Notes under the pieces: model-generated | Databases searched by the model: none | Told to the model about the DNA's origin: nothing | What the model saw: only the letters and a program-made list of their open reading frames with translations | Made by a program: the position numbers and the translations under genes | Part shown: positions 1-9,409 of the stretch, piece by piece | Layout of the letters: every line of letters starts with the position of its first letter | Numbering within the stretch: position 1 is the stretch's first letter | NCBI GenBank assembly: GCA_024743435.1 | Contig: JANSWO010000009.1 | Coordinates: 1-64,000, forward strand | Direction of reading: 5' to 3' | Source of the DNA: Pseudomonadaceae bacterium | GTDB taxonomy: Bacteria; Pseudomonadota; Gammaproteobacteria; Pseudomonadales; Azotimanducaceae | DNA length: 64,000 nt

Positions 1-410
1 ATCAGCACCGTTGATCGCCACGCGATCAACGCGCTTCGAAACACGGGAGAGCGGCAGCGTATTGATCCCAAGGGCTCCGGCCCGCAGGGACAATACGCGA
101 GAGCGCCCATCTGCCTCATCCATCCGACAAACACCCCATCAGCACCGCTGATCGCCACGCGATCAACGCGCTTCGAAACACGGGAGAGCGGCAGCGTATT
201 GATCCCAAGGGCTCCGGCCCGCAGGGACAATACGCGAGAGCGCCCATCTACCTCATCCATCCGACAAACACCCCATCAGCACCGCTGATCGCCACGCGAT
301 CAACGCGCTTCGAAACACGGGAGAGCGGCAGCGTATTGATCCCAAGGGCCCCGGCCCGCAGGGACAATGCGCGAGAGCGTCCACCCAACTCTTCGCACCG
401 ACAAACACCC
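1..410. repeat. Tandem array, three 137-bp units
   Basis: Three near-identical units start at 1, 138 and 275; the last ends at about 410 with one C missing, and the array may continue left of the window. Each unit holds two inverted repeats. In unit 1 the first is GTTGATCG/CGATCAAC (10-17 and 23-30) around a 5-base loop; units 2 and 3 carry one T-to-C change in the left arm. The second is CGTATTG/CAATACG (58-64 and 91-97), with CCC/GGG pairing inside it. The period is not a multiple of three, so coding is unlikely. The 411-535 remainder holds only the upstream region of the next gene. Confidence 0.93.
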
Positions 411-535
411 ATCAATCCCTCCGCTCCTTCGCCCTGACTTAATAACATCGAATTCACCCACCAATCGCTCCGCAATTTACTAACCAAGCAACGCCCTCCA
501 CCACCCGATACACAACGACTTGTTAAAGTAGCCCC

Positions 536-1480
536 ATGCCTGTATTCCCACTAATTCAACAATGTCTACCCAAACGCCTCCTTCATGTTTGCCTGCTGCT
601 CACGCTTGCATGCCTCGCAGCCAGAACGCAGGCGCTTGAGTTCAATCAGACGCTGGATCTTCAAGCCCGCATCGATGACCGCTCTTCGAGGCAGCTTCGA
701 TATCAGTATCGAGCCCGCTACTACCCCAGCGTACGGCTCAGCGATACGCTCAGTGCCCACGCTTTTGTGGTGACCGGCGATGAGTTTGGTTCCAGCCACA
801 ACACGGCTAGCGATGGTTCTGCAGCCTACGTGAGCGCGCGACGAGCCTACCTTCGGCACGAAGGCGAATACGGCAAGACGGAAGTGGGCGTCATTCCCAC
901 GTACAAGGGCGCGGTTTCGTCTTCTGGCTTGTCGAAAGATGGCTGGATTCAAGGCCTGCGGCACGTCCGCAACCTCGCTAACTCAAAGCTAGAGCTGGTC
1001 GTGGGCCAACTGGACTCTACAGACCCCAGTCAGGCATTGGGGGCACCGTCTGAGATCGACTATCTCGAGCTCGAGTTTTCCGCCGTCATCAACGAGAAGA
1101 CCAGTTATGAAGTCAGTGTCGAGCGCATGATTGGCGCAAACTTCACCCGCATGGAGTTGCGCCGCGACGTCGGCCAGTCGTTGGTCGCGTTCGGCGAGCT
1201 GGTGGCTAGACTGGGCGAGTCTTCAAAAAAACTGGTGCTTGGTGTGGAGTCGGACTTACCGATGCTCGGCGAGACCGCTGAACTGTCAGCCCTGTATGCC
1301 TACGTCAGCGATGATTTCGGCTCACGTGCCGACCTGACCGAGGATTTCCTCGGCACTGGTCACGGAATCACGGCAGAGCTGAGCTATGAGATTGGTCGCT
1401 CAAACTGGGGTTGGTTCGTTCGCTTCGATGGGACTGAGTCTCGATCCAGGTTCATCGCTGGTATCAAATGGTCCCAGTAA
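536..1480 (+). CDS. Putative outer-membrane beta-barrel protein
   Basis: A 314-residue protein of unknown function. Residues 1-33 look like a Sec signal peptide: a basic stretch, a Leu/Cys/Ala-rich core, and Ala at a likely cleavage site before LEFNQ. The mature part has regular alternation of polar and hydrophobic residues, frequent charged turns and aromatic girdle-like residues (for example RYQYRARYYP, GWFVRFDG, GIKWSQ), which suggests a 10- to 14-strand barrel or porin-like protein. It does not end in the canonical C-terminal Phe, so the barrel call is an inference. It stands alone, downstream of a tandem repeat array and convergent with the next gene. ATG start at 536; no strong ribosome binding site seen. 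Confidence 0.7.
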   Translation: MPVFPLIQQCLPKRLLHVCLLLTLACLAARTQALEFNQTLDLQARIDDRSSRQLRYQYRARYYPSVRLSDTLSAHAFVVTGDEFGSSHNTASDGSAAYVSARRAYLRHEGEYGKTEVGVIPTYKGAVSSSGLSKDGWIQGLRHVRNLANSKLELVVGQLDSTDPSQALGAPSEIDYLELEFSAVINEKTSYEVSVERMIGANFTRMELRRDVGQSLVAFGELVARLGESSKKLVLGVESDLPMLGETAELSALYAYVSDDFGSRADLTEDFLGTGHGITAELSYEIGRSNWGWFVRFDGTESRSRFIAGIKWSQ

Positions 1481-1587
1481 GGCAACCGGGCGGGCAAGCA
1501 TCGATCAGGTCATACAAGCCCGCGACGGCAGAGATGCGACGCTGATCAGCGCCGCGCTCCCTAATTCCACCGCGGCTCTAATTGACG

Positions 1588-1935
1588 CTACTGGCCGAAA
1601 AACTCAGTCCGGGGGACCCCGGTTTCGTCATACACCGTCGTGCTTTCAGAGACATTGTGGGCCGCGCTCTCGGCAGACACCATCTCGAACTTGCCAAGCG
1701 TATCGCGCATATTGAAATAGTTGTCGTGTTTCAGATGCAGCGCCAAAGACGGGCCATCTTCCCAAGCCTCATACACCTGCACTCGTGTCGGTGAGCACGG
1801 GTCGGCAGCAAAGCAGTAGGCAATGCAGCCCGGCTCATCATCACGAGTTGCCTGTTGGTAGCTTTGGCCGGCTTCGACTGCGCCGTCGCGTGCTGCCTGG
1901 TTTGCGTACTCAATTGTCGCGGTCACGATAATCAT
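1588..1935 (-). CDS. Antibiotic biosynthesis monooxygenase (ABM) family protein
   Basis: A 115-residue cytoplasmic protein with the ferredoxin-like fold of ABM or quinol monooxygenases. It opens with a beta strand (MIIVTATIEY), then a helix, a PGCIAYCF strand, and a VQVYEAWEDGPSLALHLKH segment typical of the family's E-x-W and His-containing core. The start is placed at ATG 1935, because the frame stays open upstream to 2130 but that extension has no family-like content, and GGGAGA lies upstream of 1935. Family members oxidise quinols or act as heme-independent monooxygenases; the substrate here cannot be told. Convergent with the barrel gene and divergent from the acyl-CoA dehydrogenase. Confidence 0.75.
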   Translation of the reverse strand: MIIVTATIEYANQAARDGAVEAGQSYQQATRDDEPGCIAYCFAADPCSPTRVQVYEAWEDGPSLALHLKHDNYFNMRDTLGKFEMVSAESAAHNVSESTTVYDETGVPRTEFFGQ

Positions 1936-2168
1936 CGCTTCTTCATCTCCCGTCTCTGATCCAAAACCCTCTCTCCCGACGAACTCCATCACCATCGCAG
2001 CGAAGAGAGCCAGGGCCTTACTTTGCACGTCCTTCGCGCGCCGCGCCACGAGCACGCCACAGTCGGCTTTGTCCAAAAGCCCCCCAACGATGTCGATAGA
2101 ACCATCTGCGATAGAGACGGGGCCCGACAAAACGGTAAACTAGGTCCAAATCAAGGGAGGAGACCACC

Positions 2169-3437
2169 ATGTCATTTGAGATTCCGCAGGACCTGCAGGA
2201 CTACCTGGCCGAGCTGGAGGATTTCATCGAGCGAGAGATCAAGCCGCTCGAGAACAGCAACGACAACATTCGCTTCTTCGATCATCGCCGGGAGGATGCG
2301 CGCACGGATTGGGAACGCGGCGGCTTGCCTAACGAGGAATGGGAAGCACTGCTCCGTCAAGCCCGCCAGCTGGCAGACAAGGCCGGCCATTACCGCTACC
2401 CCTACCCCAAGGAGTACGGCGGCAAGGAAGGCGGCAACTACGGTATGGCCGTAATCCGGGAACACCTCGCGACGATGGGCCTCGGCTTGCACAACGACTT
2501 GCAGAATGAGCATTCGATTGTTGGTAACAACGTCGGCCTGCTACTGATGCTGAACCACGGCACGGAGAAGCAGAAAGAAGAGTGGGTCGACGACCTGCTC
2601 AATGGTCGCAAGGGCTTCGCGTTCGGCATCACCGAGCCGAATCACGGCTCCGATGCAACGCACATGGAGACGACGGCCGTTAAAGACGGCAACGAGTGGG
2701 TGATTACCGGCGAGAAAACCTGGAACACCGGCATCCACAAGGCTCAATACGACCTGATCTTCGCCCGCACCAGCGGTAATGCTGGCGACGCCATGGGTAT
2801 TACCTGCTTCCTGGTTCCTACAGATTCGCCCGGGTTCAAAGTGGAAGAATATCTTTGGACGTTCAACATGCCGACGGACCACGCTCACATCTCGCTGACG
2901 AACGTACGTGTTCCCGAAGACGCCATTTTCGGTGGCGAAGGTCGCGGCCTGGGGGTTGTTCAGCATTTCTTCAACGAGAATCGCATTCGCCAGGCAGCAT
3001 CCAGCCTTGGTGCAGCGCAGTACTGCATCAACGAATCTATCCAGTACGCAATGGAGCGCAAGCCGTTCGGTAAAGCGTTATCTACTAACCAAGGCGTTCA
3101 GTTCCCGCTGGTCGAACTGCAGACCCAGGCAGAAATGCTCCGCGCACTGATTCACAAGACCGCAGCCGCGATGGACAAATACGGTGCGTTCTCACAATCC
3201 GACAAAGTCTCCATGTGCAACTATTACTCAAACCGGCTTTGCTGCGAAGCGGCTGACCGGGCGATGCAGGTACATGGCGGCCTGGGCTACTCAAGGCACA
3301 AGCCCTTCGAACACATCTACCGACACCATCGCCGCTACCGCATCACCGAGGGCGCGGAGGAAATCCAGATGCGCCGAGTTGCCGGCTATATGTTCGGTTA
3401 CATGAAGCAACGTGCACCCAAGGGCGTTACCGAGTAA
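2169..3437 (+). CDS. Acyl-CoA dehydrogenase family protein
   Basis: A 422-residue FAD-dependent acyl-CoA dehydrogenase: helical N-terminal domain (1-140), beta middle domain with FGITEPNHGSD and TGEKTW FAD/substrate motifs (about 150-250), and a C-terminal helical domain with QVHGGLGYSR (about 365). The catalytic base is probably Glu394 in RITEGAEEIQ. A good ribosome binding site (GGGAGGAG) precedes the ATG. Only three bases separate it from the downstream APH-like kinase, so the two are co-transcribed. That pairing matches the two halves of eukaryotic ACAD10/ACAD11, where a kinase domain is fused to this dehydrogenase. The exact acyl substrate is unknown; a hydroxyacyl-CoA derivative is an inference from that parallel. 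Confidence 0.92.
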   Translation: MSFEIPQDLQDYLAELEDFIEREIKPLENSNDNIRFFDHRREDARTDWERGGLPNEEWEALLRQARQLADKAGHYRYPYPKEYGGKEGGNYGMAVIREHLATMGLGLHNDLQNEHSIVGNNVGLLLMLNHGTEKQKEEWVDDLLNGRKGFAFGITEPNHGSDATHMETTAVKDGNEWVITGEKTWNTGIHKAQYDLIFARTSGNAGDAMGITCFLVPTDSPGFKVEEYLWTFNMPTDHAHISLTNVRVPEDAIFGGEGRGLGVVQHFFNENRIRQAASSLGAAQYCINESIQYAMERKPFGKALSTNQGVQFPLVELQTQAEMLRALIHKTAAAMDKYGAFSQSDKVSMCNYYSNRLCCEAADRAMQVHGGLGYSRHKPFEHIYRHHRRYRITEGAEEIQMRRVAGYMFGYMKQRAPKGVTE

Positions 3438-3440
3438 CCC

Positions 3441-4901
3441 ATGGCAACTGCGATGAGCGAACCAGGCCTGGACTTCGCAAGCCAGGCCGAGGAGTTTCAG
3501 CGCATCCTCTCGACCATCGTGTGCCGGGAAGTGGCTGGCGTAGATGCTCTGCTTCGAGTTGAGCGGCTGTCGGGCGGCGCCAGTCAGGAAACCTACCGTC
3601 TCACGGTGAACGCTGGCGGCCGAGAGCAACTCCTTGCAATGCGTCGTGCTCCTGGTGGCATGGTTCCTGAGGAACACGTTGAAGGCCATCCTGGCTTAGA
3701 TGTAGAGGCAATGCTGATGAGAGCCGCCCGCGCAGCGGGCGTGCCCGAACCAGAAGTGCACTATGTACTGGAGCCCGAAGACGGCCTGGGCGCTGGTTTC
3801 ATCATGCAGTGGCTGGAGGGTGAAGCGTTAGGTGCGCGTATAACGCGCTCTGAGGAATTTGCCGATCTTCGCCCTCGCCTCGCCTACGAATGCGGCGAAA
3901 CTTTGGCACGTATACACGCGATCGATTTGGACGCCACCGGTTTGCGCGATCATCTCGATGCCATCGAACCCGAAACTTTTGTCCGGCAAACCTGGGAGCG
4001 CTACCAGGATCTAGACACGCCCGAACCGATGATCGACTACGCCGCGCAGTGGCTGCTGCAACACCTGCCGCAGGCACCGGAGATGGCGCTGGTTCACAAC
4101 GATTTTCGCAACGGCAACTTCATGGTGACTCCGGAAGGCATAAACGCAGTGCTGGATTGGGAGATCGCCCACATTGGCGACCCAATGCGTGATCTCGGCT
4201 GGATTTGCACAAACTCCTGGCGCTTCGGCGGTGATGGTCCGGTTGGAGGTTTCGGTACTCGAGAAGACCTGTTCGCTGGTTATGAGGCGGTTTCCGGCAC
4301 AACGGTTGATCCGGAACGCGTTCGTTTCTGGGAAGTTTTCGGCTCGTACTGGTGGGCGGTTGGTTGCCTCGGTATGGCGGAGCACTACCGCACGGGGCCG
4401 GACAAGACAGTCGAGCGTCCAGCCATCGGCCGACGCTCCTCAGAGTGCCAGATCGACTGCGTCAACCTCATCATCCCCGGACCAGTTGCATTGGTAGAGC
4501 CTGCCGAGCCGCAAAACCTGGCGATGCCCAGAGTTGATGAATTACTGCTGAGCGTGCGCGATTTTCTGCGCGCAGACGTCATGTCCAACACCACCGGGCG
4601 AACTCAGTTCCTCGCCCGGGTTGCCGGGAACTCTCTAGACATTGTTGAGCGGGAACTGCGCATCGCGCCACTTGCTCAGGCTGAAGAGCGTTCAAGGCTC
4701 AAAGTACTATTGCCGGAACAAGCGGATACATCGCTACTTGCGCTGCGCTGGGCGCTGACCAACGGTTTGCGCGACGGCAGCATGGCGCTCGATGCTGATG
4801 GTCTAGCCGAGCACCTGCGCACTACGGTCGTCAATCAGATCGCAATCGACCAACCTCGTTACTCAGGCTTTAAGCGCGCGCTCGCAAGCTCGGGTCAGTA
4901 G
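3441..4901 (+). CDS. APH-like phosphotransferase family protein with DUF6285-type C-terminus
   Basis: A 486-residue protein. Residues about 15-360 form an aminoglycoside-phosphotransferase/choline-kinase-like fold: a Gly-rich loop (RLSGGASQETYRL), the catalytic Brenner motif VHNDFRNGNF near residue 218, and the metal-binding VLDWEIAHIGDP near 237. The last 110 residues resemble the DUF6285 extension found behind such kinases. The context, directly behind an acyl-CoA dehydrogenase, argues for a metabolic kinase of the ACAD10/11 kind rather than antibiotic resistance. ATG start at 3441. The stop is followed two bases later by the TTG start of tusD, so the operon probably continues into the tus genes. 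Confidence 0.87.
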   Translation: MATAMSEPGLDFASQAEEFQRILSTIVCREVAGVDALLRVERLSGGASQETYRLTVNAGGREQLLAMRRAPGGMVPEEHVEGHPGLDVEAMLMRAARAAGVPEPEVHYVLEPEDGLGAGFIMQWLEGEALGARITRSEEFADLRPRLAYECGETLARIHAIDLDATGLRDHLDAIEPETFVRQTWERYQDLDTPEPMIDYAAQWLLQHLPQAPEMALVHNDFRNGNFMVTPEGINAVLDWEIAHIGDPMRDLGWICTNSWRFGGDGPVGGFGTREDLFAGYEAVSGTTVDPERVRFWEVFGSYWWAVGCLGMAEHYRTGPDKTVERPAIGRRSSECQIDCVNLIIPGPVALVEPAEPQNLAMPRVDELLLSVRDFLRADVMSNTTGRTQFLARVAGNSLDIVERELRIAPLAQAEERSRLKVLLPEQADTSLLALRWALTNGLRDGSMALDADGLAEHLRTTVVNQIAIDQPRYSGFKRALASSGQ

Positions 4902-4903
4902 CG

Positions 4904-5293
4904 TTGGCCCGTTTCGCCATCGCCGTTCACGGCGGGCCCTACGAGAGCCAGGCTCCGATCAGCGCGCTTCGCTTTGCAACAACCGCAATGTCCGCTGGTC
5001 ACGAGATCGCGCGCGTTTTCTTCTACCACGACGGCGTCTTGAACGCCCTCATGCGCGAGACGTTGCAGGATGAGGCAAACCCCACCTCGCTGTGGCAGAA
5101 GTTCGCCAGCGACACTGGTGTCGAACTCACGGTTTGCATCGCCGCAGCTCTGAAGCGAGGCATATTCGATGAGCGGGAAGCGAAACGCTATGGGACGCAA
5201 ATATCCATGGCAGACGGCTTCGTCCTGGCAGGCGTTGGCCAGATGGTGGATGCGGCAATAACGTCTGATCGAACGATCACATTCCTGCCATGA
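4904..5293 (+). CDS. tusD: Sulfurtransferase complex subunit TusD
   Basis: A 129-residue DsrE-fold protein. TusD accepts persulfide sulfur from TusA within the TusBCD heterohexamer and passes it to TusE for 2-thiolation of wobble uridine by MnmA. The active cysteine is Cys78 in ELTVCIAAALKRG, at the same index as the E. coli enzyme. The start is a TTG two bases after the kinase stop codon; no in-frame ATG near the N-terminus fits. Its last codons overlap the tusC start (ATGA). mnmA, the final acceptor of this relay, lies at 23638 in this window. Confidence 0.92.
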   Translation: MARFAIAVHGGPYESQAPISALRFATTAMSAGHEIARVFFYHDGVLNALMRETLQDEANPTSLWQKFASDTGVELTVCIAAALKRGIFDEREAKRYGTQISMADGFVLAGVGQMVDAAITSDRTITFLP

Positions 5294-5646
5294 CCGCCAG
5301 TTGCCTCTCCATCATCAGCAGCCCACCACTATCCAGCGCAAACAGCGCAGAGGCGCTTGAGCTACTGCTCGTGGCGGCTGCGTTCGATGTGCCGACAACG
5401 CTGTTGTTCTCAGGCGCAGGGGTCCTGAACCTGATACCGGAGCAAAGCGCGGACGGCCTGGCACGCAAGACACCGTCAAAACAACTCGGCGCACTCAAAC
5501 TGTATGGCGTGGAATCGGTTTACGCCTGTAAATCCTCCATGCAACGATACGGCGTAACTGACACGGTCATCGACGTGCTCATGGCGGATAGCGAGATGCT
5601 CAAGACTCTGATCAGTGCGCAGGATATGGTGTTCAGTCACCGATGA
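5290..5646 (+). CDS. tusC: Sulfurtransferase complex subunit TusC
   Basis: A 118-residue DsrF/TusC-like protein of the DsrE fold, the structural partner in the TusBCD complex of the tRNA 2-thiouridine pathway. Recognised by size, position between tusD and tusB, the N-terminal strand-helix pattern (SNSAEALELLLVAAAFD) and the GVLNLIPEQSA segment typical of the subunit. It overlaps both neighbours by four bases (ATGA), indicating tight translational coupling and stoichiometric synthesis. Confidence 0.9.
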   Translation: MTASCLSIISSPPLSSANSAEALELLLVAAAFDVPTTLLFSGAGVLNLIPEQSADGLARKTPSKQLGALKLYGVESVYACKSSMQRYGVTDTVIDVLMADSEMLKTLISAQDMVFSHR

Positions 5647-5930
5647 GCACGCTCCACCAGATAAATCGCCTGGCCAGCCTCGATGCCTGCTGTCCCGCGC
5701 TCGCCATCAACGACTCTATTTTGCTGATCGAAGAGGCCGTGAGCGTAGTGCTCGAACCGAACTCGATGAAGAAATTGCTGGAACTAGCGACGACAATCTA
5801 CGTGCATCACATAGATGCCACGGCCCGAGGAATCCAATCAAAGCTTATCGAGGCTGGCAACGCCAAAGCGGTGAGCACCGAAGACTGGGTGAAGCTCTGC
5901 ACCTCTCACGATCGCGTCGTCAGCTGGTAG
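5643..5930 (+). CDS. tusB: Sulfurtransferase complex subunit TusB
   Basis: A 95-residue DsrH/TusB-like subunit of the TusBCD sulfur-relay complex. It begins MSTLHQINR, contains the ILLIEEAV strand-helix element, and ends with DRVVSW, a C-terminus typical of the family. It overlaps tusC by four bases and is followed ten bases later by tusE. Confidence 0.88.
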   Translation: MSTLHQINRLASLDACCPALAINDSILLIEEAVSVVLEPNSMKKLLELATTIYVHHIDATARGIQSKLIEAGNAKAVSTEDWVKLCTSHDRVVSW

Positions 5931-5940
5931 CCTTGCCACC

Positions 5941-6267
5941 ATGACCGCCATAGAACCCAGACCCCCACTAGACGCTGACGGGCATCTCGAAAACCTTGGG
6001 GATTGGAGCACGGAGATTGCCACCTGGCTCGCGGAGCGAGAAAACATTTCTCTTGGCGACGAGCATTGGCAGGTCATCATCGCGTTGCGCAGATTCTACT
6101 GCGACCACGAAGTGGCGCCCGCAATGCGTCCGTTTGTGAAGCTCATCAGACAGGAACTTGGTGAAGAGCTTGGCAATAGCATCGCGCTACTGCAGCTGTT
6201 TCCCGGCAGCCCTGCCCGGCTAGCCGCAAAAATTGGCGGCTTGCCGAGACCGACAAACTGCCTTTAG
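5941..6267 (+). CDS. tusE: TusE/DsrC family sulfur carrier
   Basis: A 108-residue DsrC-fold protein that takes sulfur from TusD and delivers it to MnmA. The C-terminal arm GLPRPTNCL ends in the required penultimate cysteine (Cys107). The second cysteine of dissimilatory DsrC, about ten residues earlier, is absent (Lys in the AAKIGG stretch), which fits a TusE role in tRNA modification rather than sulfur oxidation. Last gene of the tus operon; the convergent cysG ends 52 bases away. Confidence 0.9.
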   Translation: MTAIEPRPPLDADGHLENLGDWSTEIATWLAERENISLGDEHWQVIIALRRFYCDHEVAPAMRPFVKLIRQELGEELGNSIALLQLFPGSPARLAAKIGGLPRPTNCL

Positions 6268-6319
6268 CAGATACCCACGTCGAGCCGTCGAACTCGAACA
6301 AGGCAACACACAGCTACCG

Positions 6320-7663
6320 CTATGGAGCGAGCGCCACCACTTCGCCCACGATGGTTATCGTCGGCCCGGTAAATTCTGTCGCTTCCACTAGATCAGGCAA
6401 TGTCGACAGCGTTGCTTTCAATACGCGCTGATCTGGCCGCGTGCCATTCTCGATTACCGCTGCGGGTGTGTCCGCATCACGGCCATGGCTGATCAGTTCG
6501 CCACAGATCTCTCGCAAGCCACCGCGCGCCATGTAGAGCACCAGCGTCTGGTTGGGCAAAGCGAGTTCAGGCCAATCCAGATTGATTCGATCTTCTTTGC
6601 GATGCCCGGTTACAAACCGGACTGACTGAGCCGCATCCCGGTGGGTCAGCGGGATACCCGCGTAGGCCGCACAACCAATCGCTGCGGTCACCGCCGGGAC
6701 CACCGTATACGCGATACCCGCCTCGCGGAGCACGTCCACTTCTTCACCGCCTCGGCCGAAGATGAACGGATCGCCACCTTTCAGGCGTACAACCCGACGG
6801 CCGGCTCGAGCATGCTCGACCATCAACTCGTGTATACGATCCTGTTGAGTTTGCAGCGAGCGTTTGCGTTTGCCTACATAGATTTTCTCAGCATCCCGGC
6901 GGGCGAACTCAAGCACATCGGGGCCAATCAGATTGTCGTAGAGCAGCACATCAGCGCGCTCGATATAACGCAGCGCCTTCAGGGTAAGCAGTTCAGCATC
7001 CCCAGGCCCAGCTCCAACGATGGCAACCTCCCCATTGGGGGTCGATGACAGCCCCTGTTCAAACAGTTCCTCAGCGGCATCGAGTTTGCCGGCCTCAAGC
7101 GCGCGCGAGATGCCGCTGGCCCAGAGGTCATCGTAGAAATGCACGCGTGCATCGAGATCCGTTTTCACCGTCTTGATCACATCGCGACGCGCTTGTAGAA
7201 ACTCTGCGAGCTTGCCGATGCCAGGTGGCAATGCCCGCTCGATCACGGAGCGTACTATCCGAGCGAGCGCCGGTGCGCGACCCGAGCTGCCGATTGAGAC
7301 GGTAATAGGGCTACGGTCGACAATGGCCGGAAACATAACGGTACAGAGTTCCGGATCATCCACCGCGTTGATCAGAATATTGGCCTGCTGGCAGGCATCG
7401 AACACCGCCTGGTTAACTTCGTGATCGCCTGTTGCTGCCATCACTAAACGACACCCACTGACATCCGCTGCGGCAAAAGCGCGACGATGAAGCCTCTCAG
7501 CCGGTACCTCTGCCGCGACCGCGTCGCCAATCTGTGGCGCTACCACGGTAACGTCCGCTCCGGCGCGCAACAGCATCGTTAACTTTCGTGCAGCGATGGA
7601 ACCACCACCAACGAGCAGACAGCGCTCACCGGTTAACTTGAGTTGAAGCGGCAACGTATCCAT
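6320..7663 (-). CDS. cysG: Siroheme synthase (multifunctional CysG)
   Basis: A 447-residue fusion. Residues 1-205 form the precorrin-2 dehydrogenase/sirohydrochlorin ferrochelatase part with a Rossmann GGGSIAARK motif near the N-terminus. Residues about 212-447 form the SAM-dependent uroporphyrinogen-III methyltransferase part with VGAGPGDAELLTLKA and LKGGDPFIFGRGGEE. It makes siroheme from uroporphyrinogen III, the cofactor of the sulfite reductase at 45408. ATG start at 7663, 27 bases after the serS stop, so it is probably the last gene of the serS transcript. Confidence 0.96.
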   Translation of the reverse strand: MDTLPLQLKLTGERCLLVGGGSIAARKLTMLLRAGADVTVVAPQIGDAVAAEVPAERLHRRAFAAADVSGCRLVMAATGDHEVNQAVFDACQQANILINAVDDPELCTVMFPAIVDRSPITVSIGSSGRAPALARIVRSVIERALPPGIGKLAEFLQARRDVIKTVKTDLDARVHFYDDLWASGISRALEAGKLDAAEELFEQGLSSTPNGEVAIVGAGPGDAELLTLKALRYIERADVLLYDNLIGPDVLEFARRDAEKIYVGKRKRSLQTQQDRIHELMVEHARAGRRVVRLKGGDPFIFGRGGEEVDVLREAGIAYTVVPAVTAAIGCAAYAGIPLTHRDAAQSVRFVTGHRKEDRINLDWPELALPNQTLVLYMARGGLREICGELISHGRDADTPAAVIENGTRPDQRVLKATLSTLPDLVEATEFTGPTITIVGEVVALAP

Positions 7664-7690
7664 TCTTGGCTCGTTTTAGGTTGCGCGGCG

Positions 7691-8983
<1,293 letters not shown>

Positions 8984-9028
8984 TCAGGCGTCAGCGCCTG
9001 GCTGGTGAAAGTAAACATCTGCGTAAGC

Positions 9029-9409
9029 TCACGCGCCAAGGCTCGCCGCTCGATAGGCGAGCCAGGTAGCAATGATGCAGCCGAAAACGCTGGTGAGCAC
9101 GTAGGCCAATGCGATTGACCAACGCCCCGAATCCAACAAGCTCATGGTTTCAAGCGAAAACGCCGAGAACGTCGTGAAGCCGCCAAGCAGACCAACTACC
9201 AGCAACGCACGCCCCCAGTCGGCAAACCATTGCGCGTCTTCAGCCACACCCCAGAGCAGACCGATCAGCGCGGCGCCCGCGATGTTAACGGCCAGGGTTG
9301 CCCATGGGAACATCAGAGTGTTCATCGTCAGCCCAACAGCGAAACGAAGCATCGCGCCGACCCCACCACCAAGCGCTACCAGCGCGTACATGCCCGCCGA
9401 ATGAGTCAT
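9029..9409 (-). CDS. crcB: Fluoride exporter CrcB/Fluc
   Basis: A 126-residue inner-membrane protein with four predicted transmembrane helices. The signature GGFTTFSAFSLE, a conserved N-terminal GGGVGAMLRF and the VNIAGA segment identify a Fluc fluoride channel, which works as a dual-topology dimer and exports fluoride. The start is ATG 9409, which overlaps the rarA stop as TGATG; a GTG lies one codon earlier. No fluoride riboswitch is expected or seen, because the gene sits inside the rarA transcript. Confidence 0.93.
   Translation of the reverse strand: MTHSAGMYALVALGGGVGAMLRFAVGLTMNTLMFPWATLAVNIAGAALIGLLWGVAEDAQWFADWGRALLVVGLLGGFTTFSAFSLETMSLLDSGRWSIALAYVLTSVFGCIIATWLAYRAASLGA

Noticed and set aside
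248-487. Minus-strand frame of 79 codons over the first array
   Set aside because: It spans repeat boundaries with a period not divisible by three and resembles no family.
3441-4901. Aminoglycoside resistance gene
   Set aside because: Kinase motifs are shared with metabolic APH-like kinases, and the operon partner is an acyl-CoA dehydrogenase.
5941-6267. DsrC of a sulfur-oxidation pathway
   Set aside because: Only the penultimate cysteine is present, and the neighbours are tusBCD without dsrAB.
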